This document shows positions 36,801 through 49,400 of a stretch of 64,000 bases of DNA, in pieces; the stretch's first letter is position 1, and each line of letters begins with the position of its first letter. This stretch comes from Phoebastria nigripes (taxonomy: Eukaryota > Chordata > Aves > Procellariiformes > Diomedeidae). Below the pieces are notes generated by a model. That model was given only the letters and a program-made list of their open reading frames with translations, ran no database searches and was not told the DNA's origin. Position numbers and translations under genes: made by a program. Location of the stretch: contig JAYKAV010003099.1 of the NCBI GenBank assembly GCA_035582835.1, positions 1,574,363 through 1,638,362 on the forward strand. Reading direction: 5' to 3'.

Positions 36801-39800
36801 ACTGTTCTCTCTGTTAAACTCAATTTCAACTTTTTGACTTCTGTAACTACAAATGCAGGGTTATGTGGAGATAATGTTAGAGACTATATTTAGACCATAA
36901 CCACTTTTACAAAACAGCCCTTAAGGTGACACTGGTTTAAGAAAATCAAACATATTTGTAAAATAAGTTGCATCTTGACTCTGTGTAATAAACCTGAAAG
37001 CACAGTTGCTACATTTAGCAGACTTACCGATCTCTGCACTGAGCATCGCTCCTCCCTGGCACTTCTGTCCGAATTTTATACCAGTCACGCTCTCCATACT
37101 TCTTAACTGCAGCCAACAGCATCTATGTTAATCAGACAAAGCAAGAGTTGAAATTCTCATCAGTAATAATCCTAATAGGCCTGAGACAGAAGCAGTTGTA
37201 TTTGTTTCCACTGTGTTGTAAATCTCTGAACGGAAGTGTTTAGGAGCTTCTAAGCCCTCTTGACTTGTAAACTGCCCACCTTGGTCCATTTTACATTCCT
37301 TTGTGCCACTGTTAAAGCTCAGATGTATATAGCCATGCAACATCTCAACAGTCTAACCTTCCCACTTTTTGCACCCTGCAATTCTAGGCATCAGAGAATG
37401 GAACTTACAGCATCTTCCTCTGGTGTCCAGGGTCCTTTCTTCAAACTGGGGTCCACGCTCTTTGTCCATCGATAAATCAGCTGAGCAGAATCTCTTCCTT
37501 CCATGTAATAAGCAACTAGAAATGCAAAGGTGTATTTTAAAGTCTGTTGCAATGTTTCTTCCTTTACTTACATTGTAACTGCGATATTTTCAAGCAGTGG
37601 ATTGCCATAAGCAGCATTTTAATCTCAGCTTAAATACTTAACAAGACTTGAAAGACCATGGCATACACAAAATGTTACTATTTGTAGCATCCATACTAGA
37701 CACATGATGACCCAACAATCCATCTTGCAACAACAGAGAACTAGGAAAGGTTTCAGCTCCAATACATATCTGACAGGTTCAAGACACCAGGTGCTATACT
37801 CACAGGCTTGGATTTAGGACCCCAGATACTTGGTTACTATTCTCAACTCTACTCCTCACTAGTCATACTGCCTCCCACACTTCTGAGGAACAGAAGTAGC
37901 AGTACTGGCCCCACAGAAAAGGCTTCTGGGCACAGCACTGAAAACTGCCAAAACAGCTGGCCATGAATGAATACTGGCTTTTTAGGGAAGAACTCTGATG
38001 ATTTTGCTACAAAAAACAAAGCTCACACAGCCATCAGTACTTGTTAATAACTCTCAGCCAGTTTCAACCAAATTTTAAAGATGGATAAAAGTTCCAAGAG
38101 ATACTAAGTTCTTGCTGATATAATGAAACTTCCAGGTAGGTACAGGAAAGGCATAGATCACTGCTCCCACCAAGGAAAAAGAGAGGTAAGACTCAACCAT
38201 CCCCTTTCATTCATCTCACCAATGTGGGGGTTTTAGAAATTAGTTCATCTGTAGTTTCAGATGAGCCACAGCACTGTTGTGCCTTGCCTAGATCACAGGC
38301 TAGAATGGTAAGGTGAAAACACAGAACTGTGACTATCCTGGAAATGGAAACATTCATAGGAAATAAAACTTCATTAATTCCTTGAATCAGAGCAGGCTGG
38401 GTGCTGTAGTATGCAGAAACATTAACAGACATAAGCCTGGGAGAATGGCAAAAAAAAAAAAAAACAACAGGTGAATGGAAGGCATTTTCACTTGTAGGTC
38501 ACTTACTTTTCTTGTACGGTATATGACTTCCTACTCTCATCTCTTGAACAAGCTCTAAAAGCATCTGATCTTCACCTTTGGTCCATTCTTTCCTTTTCAA
38601 ATCTTTGTTATAGATTTGATACTTCTGCAAGCACTGGAAAGGTGTCCTGTTTGTCTTAATACAATGAAAACAGAGATACACATATAACTGGTTATTTATG
38701 AGGATAAAAAGCAACAGGGAAAGGCTAAAGTACCAAACTTTTTCGGTACTGTTCTTGAATACTTCTCAGAAAAGTATTAATTAACAATGAATTAACATTA
38801 ACGCCGTTTTCTGAAAATTGACATGAGGCACAGTTAAGTCAGAATTAACTGACTTGTCACCTCTTGTTTCTGAGCTCAGAAGACCTTACCCCCAACTCCT
38901 GGGCTATAGTCTGCCAGTCCAGATAACCGTGTTTAGCAGCTATCTTCTTTAGCCTCTCTATTTCCTCCTCAGTCCATTCCTTTTTGTTGATGCTTGGATG
39001 CTCCCAATTTTGCCAAAACTTCCTCAGTTCTTCTGAACTACGTTGTCCATCAAACTAAAAGAAACAGCAAAAATCCGTTTTGTCTTGTAGCTGGGACTGA
39101 AACACCTGGACAGACAGGAACACGGATACAAGGAATATATTTTGCATTCCAAATATGTCTTATTGCTAAGTTTTCCAGAATTAAGTCATCAAATTTAACA
39201 AGTTGAGATCACATAACAGTCAACTTCGAGAAATGCACGATGGGAACAGTGGATGCAAACTAGACCAGGTCAGGTAATTCTCAAGAGAAGGGACACAGAT
39301 ATCAGAAGTAATAAAACAGCTGATCTCCCAACTTACGTGGATGTTTGAAATTTTCTCCCAGTCATGCTCATCGAATCTATTTCCTAACAAGTCACTTTCT
39401 GGGAGTTGGCTAAAGCAGAAGGTACAAAGAGAAAGAAAGAACCACATTAAATGGTTAATTAAACAGTCACTTTGTCTTCCTGATCTTGCTTCATCTTACT
39501 CCTCCTACCTGTTATTGATTTCCACAAGAACTGAACACTTACTATCTCAAAGCATCAGGCTCTTTAACACAGTAACTTTGCCCAAAACAATGTTTCTTCT
39601 TGAAAAACAGTCCCCTACAAGATGATGTTGGTTTAGCAGGAGAAAACGATTAATGCAATATCAAAATACATTGCTCCAGACGTGTTAATGAGCAAAAGCT
39701 CAGAACTACTGAGCTCTCCACTTCCTTGTTGCTAAATCAAGAACTACTTAAAACAGCACCTCTATATTGGGTATAGATACTACATTTGCATATCAAGACC

Positions 39801-42800
39801 CAAAACACAATTCTTAGTAAAGAACTGTGGAGATGAGAGCTCTACAGAGAGTTTGAACAGCACTTAATTTTTTGCAAACCAACACAAATAAAGCTTTCTC
39901 CAAATGTCATATCTAGAAGTACTCAAGGAAGGAGGGAATTTTAAGAGGTAAACTCCAAGGACAGACTTTCATTTTCACCAAGAACATAAAAAGATGACTT
40001 CTCACTTAATTGCCTCTATTTCTTGCTCCACTTCTTTGATTTGCTTTTCCAGGATCTGTTTCTCCATTTCAGTCTTGACTTTTTCCAGTTTCTGATTCCA
40101 GTAACTCATCCTGTTCAAAGACATTTTTATCATTACTTAATATGACTAGATGGGAATGAGGTCAATGGCATCAGAAGACGTATGGCAAAGATAGTGTCCC
40201 CATCAGTATCATTCTTTCCTTCAAGTTTATTTCCACCCTACACAAAACTGTTGTTCTTCTAGGTTTTCCCACATGGCACACTCATTGTCCTATTTTTGCC
40301 CCTTCAATGCAAATCACTGACCCAGAACAGGTCTCAGATTAATCATTTTGGTATTTACAGAGAGAACCAATGGTTGCTGCAACAGCAACAAACAAAGACC
40401 ATACCAGCTCCAGGCACAGAAATCTCTCACTGGACACACTATTATGATGCGCTACATATCACAATTTCAGCTTCAAGCCCTGTAGACTATTTTAAGTTAT
40501 ACCACTGTGTCAATGGGAAGAAATAGATGACTATAAAATGCCACAATACAAAACAAAACCTCTCCACCTGCCAGATACCTGCGAAACAATCATCAAGCGT
40601 TTACAACCCAACCCAAATGCTGTAACCTCTTGCTTCTGGTCAGAAGATTGCAGTTCAAGACCCTTCGGTACCACGTGCACACACAGATAACAGAGATGTC
40701 AACAAAGAATGAAAGATGCTGCTGCCTACAACAGTGTCATCCTCTGCACTGATGCCCACAGGACAGGGGAGTTTGAGGACCACTGCTGTAATTCACAGAG
40801 TGGCTCTCCCAGGCCCAACAGTCAAAGTACCTCTGCTGTGTTTTGTAACCTTACCGAATCGCAAACAGTTGACACAAGAACTTGCTGAAGGAAGGTGGAA
40901 TCTCCACATANATCCTCTCCTTCCTTCATAGATAATTTTCTCATCAGGAGAAAGAAGATTTTTACACAGTACTTACTTCAGTAACTTCGGCTGAAGCAGG
41001 CGCTGCAAGCGGTCACTTACTACTGATTTCTGCAATAATGTCTTCTCTCTGCTTTTCCCTAAACCAAACAAGGTAATTGAGCATTCAGACATTAGTGCAA
41101 AACTGCCAAGAAAAGAGATCCACTGCTTTCGATACCCCTGTTAAAGTATCCCCCAGGTCTTCAATAAGAGTTCCTGTCCTAAATCACTAATGTCGTGTCT
41201 GATTTGGGCAAGTTGCAGCCTCTTGCTCAGTTTTAGTTCCAAAGAGACCTCAATAAAGATCATCACCCAGGTGTTTGTAACCATCTAGAGCTGTAAATGT
41301 CCCCTGAACTTCTCTCATCTGAGCACTACCTTTGCACGATTCTCATTTGGTTTTGGAGTGCTCACAGGAGTTGATGCATCAAAACAAATGCAAATGAAAG
41401 AAGGGAGTCATTAATCACTCACTGAAACAATTTATAGAGCATCCCATTTACTTTTAACTACTTTTTTTGTGGAGTCACGTATGAAATATCAGAAATGTTG
41501 ACGTTTACCTGCAAATAGGGGGGGAACTAACAATATGAATATATACATTTGTTATAGCTCTTATAGAACACCGAACAGCACATAGAGTTACTTACATTTT
41601 GTTGAAAGCAGTTGTTCAAAGGATTTTATGCCCTGAGCTGCCTTTTCCTTGGCATCTTCATTGGAAGGAGGGCCCTAATGAAGATTAGAAGGATTAGAGA
41701 CACTGGAAGAGTCAGATACACAGGAAAATTGCTCTTTCTTCTTAGAACTCTAGCATGAACTGCTACAAAAAAGTCTGGTAACTCAAACTTGTGCAAACTG
41801 TCACATTCAAACTGCTAAGTTACCTTTACTAGCACTAGCTCACAGATATGTCAGGAGACATAAGAAAACAAATACAAATAGATACTTCAAGCAAGTAAGT
41901 TTGTCCACGGTTACACAGCACATTCTCAGCTCAGAGCCAGGCCTGCTCGCATTAGCTGACAGCTGGTTGAAGAAGCATTTTGAACATGGGGACGCGTATT
42001 ATGCATGTTTGTACCTACTTAAGATGCACTCCCAACTTGGGTAGAATTCAATAGAAAAATTACCAGTCATTGCTTGAATATTATATTAATATATGTATGG
42101 TGACAGTTGACATCTTGGTTACAACAAAAAGTCAAGATCTCCTTTTGGTAGCAGCCCTTAAAGAACACATGGAAAAAAGTAGTGACATTTGCCTCAGAAA
42201 ACTCAGTTTCAAAGACAATCAGATTTCAATGAGTACTTTAAACAACAGCATGGAATTGGATCGTGGAGATGAAGACAAGCAATCAAAGTTAAGTTGAAAA
42301 CAAGAACGTTCAAGTACCCCATGGCTGGAATGCCGCTCTTCAGAACTCACTTTCAGACGTCACAGCCAGACATGGGTTGAACAAACATTTCCAAAAGAGG
42401 GTAAGTAAGCAACAAGTGAGGAAAAAAAAGGTTTCAAACTGAGGAGTGACATTCACAGTTACACAGTTGAAATGTAACACAGTTTTAACACAGTTACAAT
42501 TTAAATCTATCATTAAAAGATGTAACAGTATGTAACCTAGCTATATTTACTTACAATTCCTGTTGTTTTATCCTTGAAGTATGGCTTCATAAAATGACCC
42601 AAAAATATATTTGCCGGTAGATTTCTACCATCTCCTGCCTTTGCTATTTTTGGACCACCAAGCTCACACATGATTTCCTTCTGCAATACAAGAATTAATT
42701 AAACAGTATCAGTGTCTCCTTCAAATTCCTGATTTTAGAGAGCAGTGGCTGAGACCTCACAGACATCCCAGACAGAGTTCAAATTTGCAGCACCAGACTG

Positions 42801-42895
42801 TAAATCAGTGTACGTGTTAAAGACAGGATTTGGAACTTCCTAAGTTTGTATAGTGCACTGATGATGACTTAAAACAATAAAAAATCAAATAAAAA

Positions 42896-42929
<34 letters not shown>

Positions 42930-45774
42930 CTAACTTGCTACAACAAGCTAAAATAACAACAAACTAAAATATAAGATATAAAATACCCTAGTGGTAGCAT
43001 TTTTGGTGATAAGAAAGCATGGAAACATCAGTCTAATAAGCCATTTGAAAGGCCAGTCAAGTGACATTGGTTTGAACTGCCATGAAGAAAATGAACCTGG
43101 TTCCTGGCCAAGCAAGCTGAGCACTGCACCAGCATATGAATAAGGGACTTTGCTGCAGCTGATTCCACTGGTACCTGTGATGGATTAAGAATGTCCTAGA
43201 AAGTTTTACTGGGCTTGATGGGCAGGGGAAGATGGCAAATGGCAACCCAGAAAAGCACAGGAATGAACATTTTACTCCTGTTTCGCTCACCTGCTGTTCT
43301 CTGTTTTGTGCAATGAGAAGCTCGACTTCCTCAATCTTTTCCTGGATAACTTCCTGGTACACATGGTTCATCTGCAGACATGTTTCTGGATCCTGGGGCA
43401 GACTACTTTCAATATCATCATCGCTACTGTCATCTTCTCTTTCCATTTCCTTGAAGCAAATAAGGCATTTGGGNTGGGGGGGGGAAGGGAAAGGGAGAAA
43501 AATGCTTGCTTTAAAAGCAGGTATGCAACATAATTATTTTTGTAACTCAATACTTCTATTATCTTACAAAACTGATTTTCAAACGAAGTGGAGGCGCATA
43601 ACTCTTTGCCTCTCCCCAGCAGTTGTTCTGAGCGCTCCCAGAGGCAGAGTTACAAGCCTTGCCTAGCTCCCCTTTGCCCTGTTCATTAGTTCAGCCTGCT
43701 GATATCTGAACCAAAGTCTGACTCCAAACCTTGCCAACACCCGGTCTTCTGCCATCAACTGCAAAACTGTAAGTAAACTGCAAAATAGTAGTACTTTACA
43801 CTGGAGCTCTCTTACCTGCTAAATCTGTACTTCAGAANCACCCCAGCAAATTTCCATCTCATTTGTGCTTCTACTGAAGCAATTCTTCCCTTACATGATT
43901 TATTACCACATGCTTCAGACACAAAGCAGGGCTGACTGCTTCATGAAAGTGCTCTGCAGCTGGGTCCAATCTGCACCAGCAGATTTGTCTTCACAAACTA
44001 GCTTCTCCTTTCCTGTGCTGTACAGGTGTTAAGATATTTCTCTGCTAAATGTTTTTATATGAAGTCTGAGAAAATATTACGTTTAAAACAACACCAAAGG
44101 TAAACAGATTTGTAAAAAGTCTTAGAAGTAATCTTCCCCTCATGTACAAACCCAGTATTCTTCAGGTACAAAGAAGTAAAAGATTTCCTGATCACAAGCT
44201 GATGATTTCTTTCTCATGTGCAATTCCTCTGAGACCTCCCCAGAAGCTGGTNTGTTTTCAGTGACAGGGATCAGCAAGCACTAGAGCAGTGAGGCCTCTG
44301 ATCCCTGTCATTTGTTTTCACATGAAGAAGTCTCTCTATTACACGTGAATAACAAAGTCCTGGGCAGGAATAACTAAATCTCCAGGTCTATTATTAATCC
44401 TTCCCAAGCTATGGAGTCAAGCCAGCTGCCTAGATTTCCCCAGAACAGAGTGAAATTCCCCTTCCTCCTGCTCCCTTCAATAGACAGAGGGAAAGAGATG
44501 CTTAAAGAGAAAATGGTTACCATTTCAGCATGAGAATCTGACTCATCATCTTCACCATCATCTGTTAGACAACAAAAATACAAAAATGCTGACTGCACGA
44601 TAAAAAAAAGGAAAGCTTCAAAAACAAAGACNTTTCAATTAAAGCATACAGAATAAAGCACCACATAGGATCTCAGACAGGAGCATTAGAGTTTTTGGAT
44701 ACTGCCAAAATTGTCAAGTAAAAATGGTATTTAGTTTTACTCCATGTATGCACTTTTTTGTTCTAGAGTAGGAAAAAAGAGCAGCTCCTAGTAACTATAG
44801 TAAGAATCAAGCTGCATCTTGGCAAAATAATGGCTCCAGAGTATGCAGCCAAGTGAACATTCCAACCCAATAAAACCCATAAACTTTGTAAGCACCTAAC
44901 AGCCCTTCCCCACTCTTCAGCAATATTTGATTTTGCATTCAGTGCGGCTGCAGAGTTCTGACATACATTATTCGGCCTTGCATGATCAAAACACAGGTGG
45001 ATGAAGCAACTGTGACAGCCACCAGAAGTATAGATACCCAAACTATTACCACCCCCTCTTTGCTTTGAAAAATTAATTTTAGGAGGCACAGGCAGGCTGC
45101 GAAATAGAGTGGCTCACACAGTAGAGTTTGTGTTGTCCATTCAGACGGCGTGGAAACGGCTGGGATTTAACTACTGACAGTATTTGGCGGGCTGTTGCGT
45201 TTCATGAGTCAGCTCGTTACCANCTGCCCTGACTAAAAACCTCCATCAGGAGGCGCGATGGCTCTCTAAACCTTCCCCGCTAGCTTGCCATGGGTTCCAT
45301 CATGAAAATATGCAAAACACCGTTGCAAGAGGCTTCTCCTGCAAGGACGCTTGCTAAGGAATGCCTTGAGGAGACGCCTCGCCTCGCCTCCTCCAGAATT
45401 CCTTCCCAGCGCCGCCTGTGCGCAGCGCCGGGCAGACACGGTGGGGTTAACACGAAAACGACGCCAGCCTCTCTCCCGTCACGCCAGACACGCATCCCAA
45501 GAGCCAGAGCAGTAACTTAATGCGGGAGCAGAAGCACCGGCGGAGGTCGGAGAGGGGCGAGCCCGCGTCCCGCCGTACCCGTGCCGGAGCTGAGGCTGGA
45601 GTCGGACACGGCCACCTCGATGCCGGCCCCGCCGGGCTCCAGGCTCCGCTCCAGCTCCTCGATCTCCCGCCGGATCTTCTCCCGNTCCGCGTTCAGGTCG
45701 AGGGCCGCGGAGGACAAGGCGGCCTCAGCGCCGGGCGGGCGGCGGGCCCCGGCCGGGCCCGGCCAGCGGGACAT
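27802..45774 (-). CDS. SNAPC4: snRNA-activating protein complex subunit 4 (SNAP190), 22 coding exons
   Basis: Coding exons: 45579-45774, 44521-44561, 43291-43449, 42555-42680, 41596-41674, 40977-41058, 40006-40110, 39337-39409, 38890-39054, 38507-38654, 37409-37515, 37028-37122, 36202-36296, 35492-35577, 34378-34773, 33257-33346, 32777-33017, 32601-32671, 32175-32273, 31911-31938, 29143-31250, 27802-27921. They total 4710 nt, 1569 aa (human 1469). SNAPC4 is the largest subunit of SNAPc. It binds the proximal sequence element of Pol II and Pol III snRNA genes and holds the other subunits. Order: N-terminal region (EREKIRREIEELERSL; DPETCLQMNHVYQEVIQEK, about 95-115) used for SNAPC1/SNAPC3 contact; 4.5 Myb repeats (about 278-517); Ser/Asp/Glu-rich linker; CTPW-like block (MAVTPWVGNV); a Ser/Thr/Pro/Gln-rich region; conserved C-terminal block (1353-1480); basic tail FRKRRRM. 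The start ATG at 45772-45774 agrees with the human N-terminus. One N in exon 1 (45685) is the third base of a Glu/Asp codon. Confidence 0.96.
29143..31250 (-). other. SNAPC4: SNAPC4 large exon 21 (2108 nt), low-complexity region plus conserved blocks
   Basis: This exon holds residues 828-1530, about 45% of the protein. Most of it is Ser/Thr/Pro/Gln-rich and shares little with human. Two islands are recognisable: QKPKTVSELLREKRLRES at about 882-899, and a C-terminal block from LDFSLISLEDEG (1353) through RLPYLPPFLCNLKTLSKLLL to DNPAYLLLKARFLAAFTLP (about 1443-1461). In human SNAPC4 the SNAPC2-binding segment is in this C-terminal area. An acidic stretch (EEEWQSEKEMSEEE) follows. Two Ns (29272, 30488) each leave one residue undefined. 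Confidence 0.85.
33109..33129. repeat. Homopolymer A21 in SNAPC4 intron
   Basis: An uninterrupted run of 21 A on the plus strand, between SNAPC4 exons 16 and 17. No flanking retroposon was recognised. It is likely to vary in length. Confidence 0.9.
35492..39409 (-). other. SNAPC4: SNAPC4 Myb DNA-binding repeats (seven exons)
   Basis: Exons 8-14 of the SNAPC4 model encode the unusual 4.5-repeat Myb domain. Half repeat Rh: HDWEKISNIHFDGQRSS with FWQNWEHP (about 278-307). Ra: KKEWTEEEIERL...DWQTIAQELGTNRTPFQCLQKY (311-354). Rb: KRKEWTKGEDQML...QLIYRWTK (362-410). Rc: KKGPWTPEEDAML...DWYKIRTEVPGRSDAQCRDRY (417-460). Rd: KKGKWSLEEEEQL...HWSKIASELPHRTGSQCLSKW (469-512). Each full repeat has the spaced Trp/aromatic core and an E-E-E/D acidic patch in helix 1. 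In human SNAPC4, Rc and Rd are the repeats reported to contact the PSE. Rc and Rd look the most canonical here. Confidence 0.9.
42898..42926. repeat. Homopolymer A29 in SNAPC4 intron
   Basis: Twenty-nine consecutive A follow an A/T-rich ramp containing two plus-strand AATAAA hexamers (about 42865-42900). It lies between SNAPC4 exons 3 and 4. It may be a simple expansion or the tail of a plus-strand retroposed sequence. I could not identify a source. Confidence 0.9.
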
Positions 45775-46340
45775 GGCGGCACCGCAGGCTCCCGGGCCTG
45801 GGCCGCACAGCCGTGCCGCGGGGCCCGCCCCCTCTCCCTCCGCCCAATCACTGCTGGGCACCTCGGTCAGCTGAGCCCCTCCGCACGTGACGCTGCCCAG
45901 CCAATCGAGCGCGCCACCGCTGCGGCGGCGGGGCGGAGCTGGCGCACGTGGCCGGCGCGAGGAGGCTGCCGGGTCCCCGCTCCCCGCCCCGGGACCGCAC
46001 AGCGGCTGCGCCGCCACCCCCGCGCCCTTGAGTAGCTCCGCAAAACCCGCTACGGCGGCCGGGACGAGGGTTACGAACCGCCTGCGGAGGCCGAGCCCCG
46101 CCGACTCCCCACAACCCCTCTTCCCCCCCGCGGCAAGGAACACCCTGACGGGGAGAGAAAGGCAAGGGGAGTCCCAGCCGAAACCGGGGGGTCCCAGCCG
46201 AAACCTGGGGTGTCCCAAGCCAAAACCCGGGGGGAATGCGGGGTGCGAGGGGAGCAGGGGCCGTGGTCCCCGCCTGGCAGGAAAAGGGACGTACTCTTGT
46301 CCAGCGACCCAGCAGCCGCGGCCGCGCAGGGGGTAGAGAC
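45775..46340 (-). promoter_or_regulatory. SNAPC4: SNAPC4 CpG-island promoter with two CCAAT/CACGTG pairs
   Basis: GC-rich, CpG-dense DNA spans SNAPC4 exon 1 and about 550 bp upstream. CCAAT motifs are at 45844-45848 and 45901-45905. CACGTG E-boxes are at 45884-45889 and 45945-45950. Each CCAAT is followed 40-44 bp later by an E-box, so the pair is repeated. No TATA box was seen. CCAAT is the NF-Y core and CACGTG the USF/MYC/TFE-type core; occupancy is not known. The upstream edge meets the ENTR1 3' end. Confidence 0.65.
46171..46233. repeat. Three-copy tandem repeat, 20-22 bp unit
   Basis: Units begin at 46171 (gtcccagccgaaaccggggg), 46191 (gtcccagccgaaacctgggg) and 46212 (gtcccaagccaaaacccggg). 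Copies differ by a few substitutions and indels. It lies between the SNAPC4 promoter and the ENTR1 stop codon. Confidence 0.85.
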
Positions 46341-46469
46341 GGAAAAGCCGGTTCCGCGGGAGCACTGACAGCTTCGCAGGTTGAAACGAGGTTGCGTATC
46401 AGAAATTAACTTTTAAGCAATGATTTCTGCNTGAAAGCAAAGTTCTCCGTTTGAGTCCGTTCTGTAGTT

Positions 46470-49400
46470 TTACTGTCCATCTTCTGACATTTCAGAAATT
46501 CTGTCTATTGATTTAAGGAGATCAGCGACGAGCTGCAGTGATTCTGCTCCGGAGACCAGCTGCCTGGAACACGGGAGAGAGACGGGGTTAGACTGAGGAG
46601 GAGAGGAGGAGGTAGCCAGGCAGCGCTTTGGTGGGGCTTACACATGCAATGTGATTTTTCAAGAAGCAATTTATCTGGACGGAAGACTTNACTTCTTGAA
46701 GTGAAGTATGAGAGACTTAGAGAGTCTAAGTATAACGGTTTTACATTAAGTAAAAAAAAAAAAAAGACTTACACATTCTAGTTATTTTTATTACCTAAAC
46801 TTGGAAGAAAAGACACGGCAGGTTAAGTAAGAACATGGACTAGCTGATCTGGCATACCGAATACAAGAACCCGAGTTTCAATCCTAAAAAACACTACTGG
46901 GGACATTTAGTTGTGACCTCAGTATTTAGACANGCATCTGGGATAGTGTTAGGAGGGTCTTAAAACAACTCACTTGATTGAAGACCGGGAGTTCGTTATG
47001 ACCGTGAGAAGGTTCTGTAAGGCAATGTCTGCGTTTTGTTTCACCACGGCCAGACTCGCCGACTGGCCCGANCTCAGGGCTTCATTCTCCGTCTTGTAAT
47101 TCTTCAGCTGAACCTAGGGAGGAAACAAACAAAAACTTTATATGAAAATAACCACAAAACTCCAGCAGATACTTTACAACTAAAGCAACTAATGAATACA
47201 TTCGTACAGCAACGTATTAGGTACGACAACTAATGAATAGATCCCATAACCAGACTGCCTAGAGCAAGTATCTTCCCAGCTCTGGAGAGCAGTCTCTGAC
47301 AGAAAACTACAACTTAGAAGCCTTTACTAAAACTCAAAACATACGCAGCATTTTCATGATAGCCTGCCAGCCAGCAGCACTCAAGTCTGCTTGCTTCACA
47401 GAACCGACCCAGCATTAGTGGCGTATTCCAACTCCGACGGNGGGGATGGATGCTGTTCCCTGACACCGATGTTATTATCTACCACTACCAGCCTCTGCTT
47501 GCTATTACCATCTGTAATTATCTCTCAAGCTTCTCTCCCTTCTCTGTCAGGCACCTTCCTACAGCTGAACACCCATTTGTGCATTACAGCGTTCACAGGT
47601 CCCGAATATCGAACAGCGTTTGAACATCACATGAAACTTCAGCAAAATTATAAGTGAAGTACCACATGTCGCAGAGATGAAGTTAACAGTCTGCGTAGAG
47701 CTGAAATGTTCTAGTCTAGAAGATCTTCTATAACATTCGCTAGGAAAAGTGAGGCGTAGTTAAAATTTTTCAATATCCTTTTTATAGGCTCAATTTCAAA
47801 GTGTATGCTTTCAGCCCCAGTACGTTCAGCAAGGCCTTAAGAATACTGCTTCGTACCTGAAGTAATGCGTTTTCCTGTTTCAGTTTTGTAGCACTGTTTT
47901 CTGCTTTAACAGCCCGTTTCTGAAATANAATAAAGATTATTTATATCATAGCCGTGCTTTAGGACACAGCAGGCAGTTTGAGCTACACAGGAATGCATGA
48001 TTTCAGCACATAACTCGAAGTGATATGGTTTGTGTTATACCACCTCATGTTCTGAATGCTNTACGAGATGGGGACAGTACCCCCAGTCGTGTCTGATCAG
48101 CTGTCTCCTCCCCTCTTCAAGTGCCATCCATCACTTCTGGACATTAAATTTTTTTTCTTGGACAAGAGGAAAAGGTACTCAGTATGAACAAGCAAGCAGG
48201 AAAAACAGCTCTTAGTTCATACAGGAGGTGTTTTCAGAAGGCTGTAAAAAAGCAATTGAAGGTGTTGATGAATCCGAAAATGGTATTTCTGCAAAGACCT
48301 CCCTTATTCTAGGTGATGAAAGGAATTCCAGACTGGGACACAGTCTTGTTATAAGGGAAGAATCTGAACCTATGTCAGAGCTGTTTAGTGCTCAGGTGGG
48401 TGAAGCAATCACTTCAGCTTCCCTCACTCTCCTGGGGGAGNAAGGAAAAGGAACAGAACCACACAGTTCCAACTGCGAACAAGCTTCTGCTACTATGGCA
48501 AACGCCACTTACAGTCATCAGCTGGAGATTTTGTTCCACGTGCTGCACCATTGCTTCCAAATCCTGCGCTTCTTTTTCTTCTTTAATTTTGTTTTCCTCA
48601 AGCTTTTTTTCAAGCTTCCTCATCCTTAAAAAACAAGAGACAACGTACAGTAAGCACTTGTAACATTAAATACTTTAGGAACAAAATTCTAGGGAAGGAT
48701 CAAGAAACTCATTCTTTCATGTTATAAGAAAAATTAAGTCTTCCCATGGAACTACACTTCTAGGCTGTGGCTCAGGGGATTTCTTTGTTCAACATCTATT
48801 AGCATTAACGGGAACTATACAGCTGAATGCAGAAAGGCCGTACAGAAAACACGGCTGTTCACAATCATTCTAGATAAGGGTAATTCTGAAACAAATGGTT
48901 ACCCCATCACCATGGAAGTACCAGCTGCCTCACTGCGAGGAGCAGAAGAGTGCAGAGGATTCAGACGGGAACTTAAGAAATTGCTACCCTGGATCGGTCA
49001 CCGGGTTGTTTAACCTCAGGAAATTCAAGTCTCCCAATATCAAGTTGCTCACTAGCAAAAATAAAAATGCTTTTCTTGCTTCAAAGGAGAGAGACTAAGA
49101 TTCATTATTTTATTATTTTGAAGCTTTATGAAATGCATCCTGTCAAGCCCTACCCTTATTTTCACTAACCACCTAAACCGCATGAAGCGTAAGCCACACA
49201 AGCACACTCATCAGATGACAGCTTGCTACTTACTTTCCAAGCCTTTTTCAATAAGAAAACCAGGTTTGTTAAAGCTTTTTAATAAATAGCATAGATTTCA
49301 ACTACATTTTTCTTCTTTAAAGACGTTGACTGTTTCCAGTGAGCACCTCTTCTAAGACAACTCCTTGCTTATGTGGTTACTTTCCCCCACACTGTGGCTT

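Noticed and set aside
46171..46233. Possible CRISPR-like or satellite array
   Set aside because: Only three diverged units with no spacers, in a vertebrate CpG island; a short tandem duplication explains it.
45517..46365. 282-codon minus-strand ORF running through the SNAPC4 promoter
   Set aside because: It is open only because the CpG island has few stop codons. Only its 3' portion (from the ATG at 45774) matches SNAPC4 exon 1, and the exon ends at a donor at 45579.
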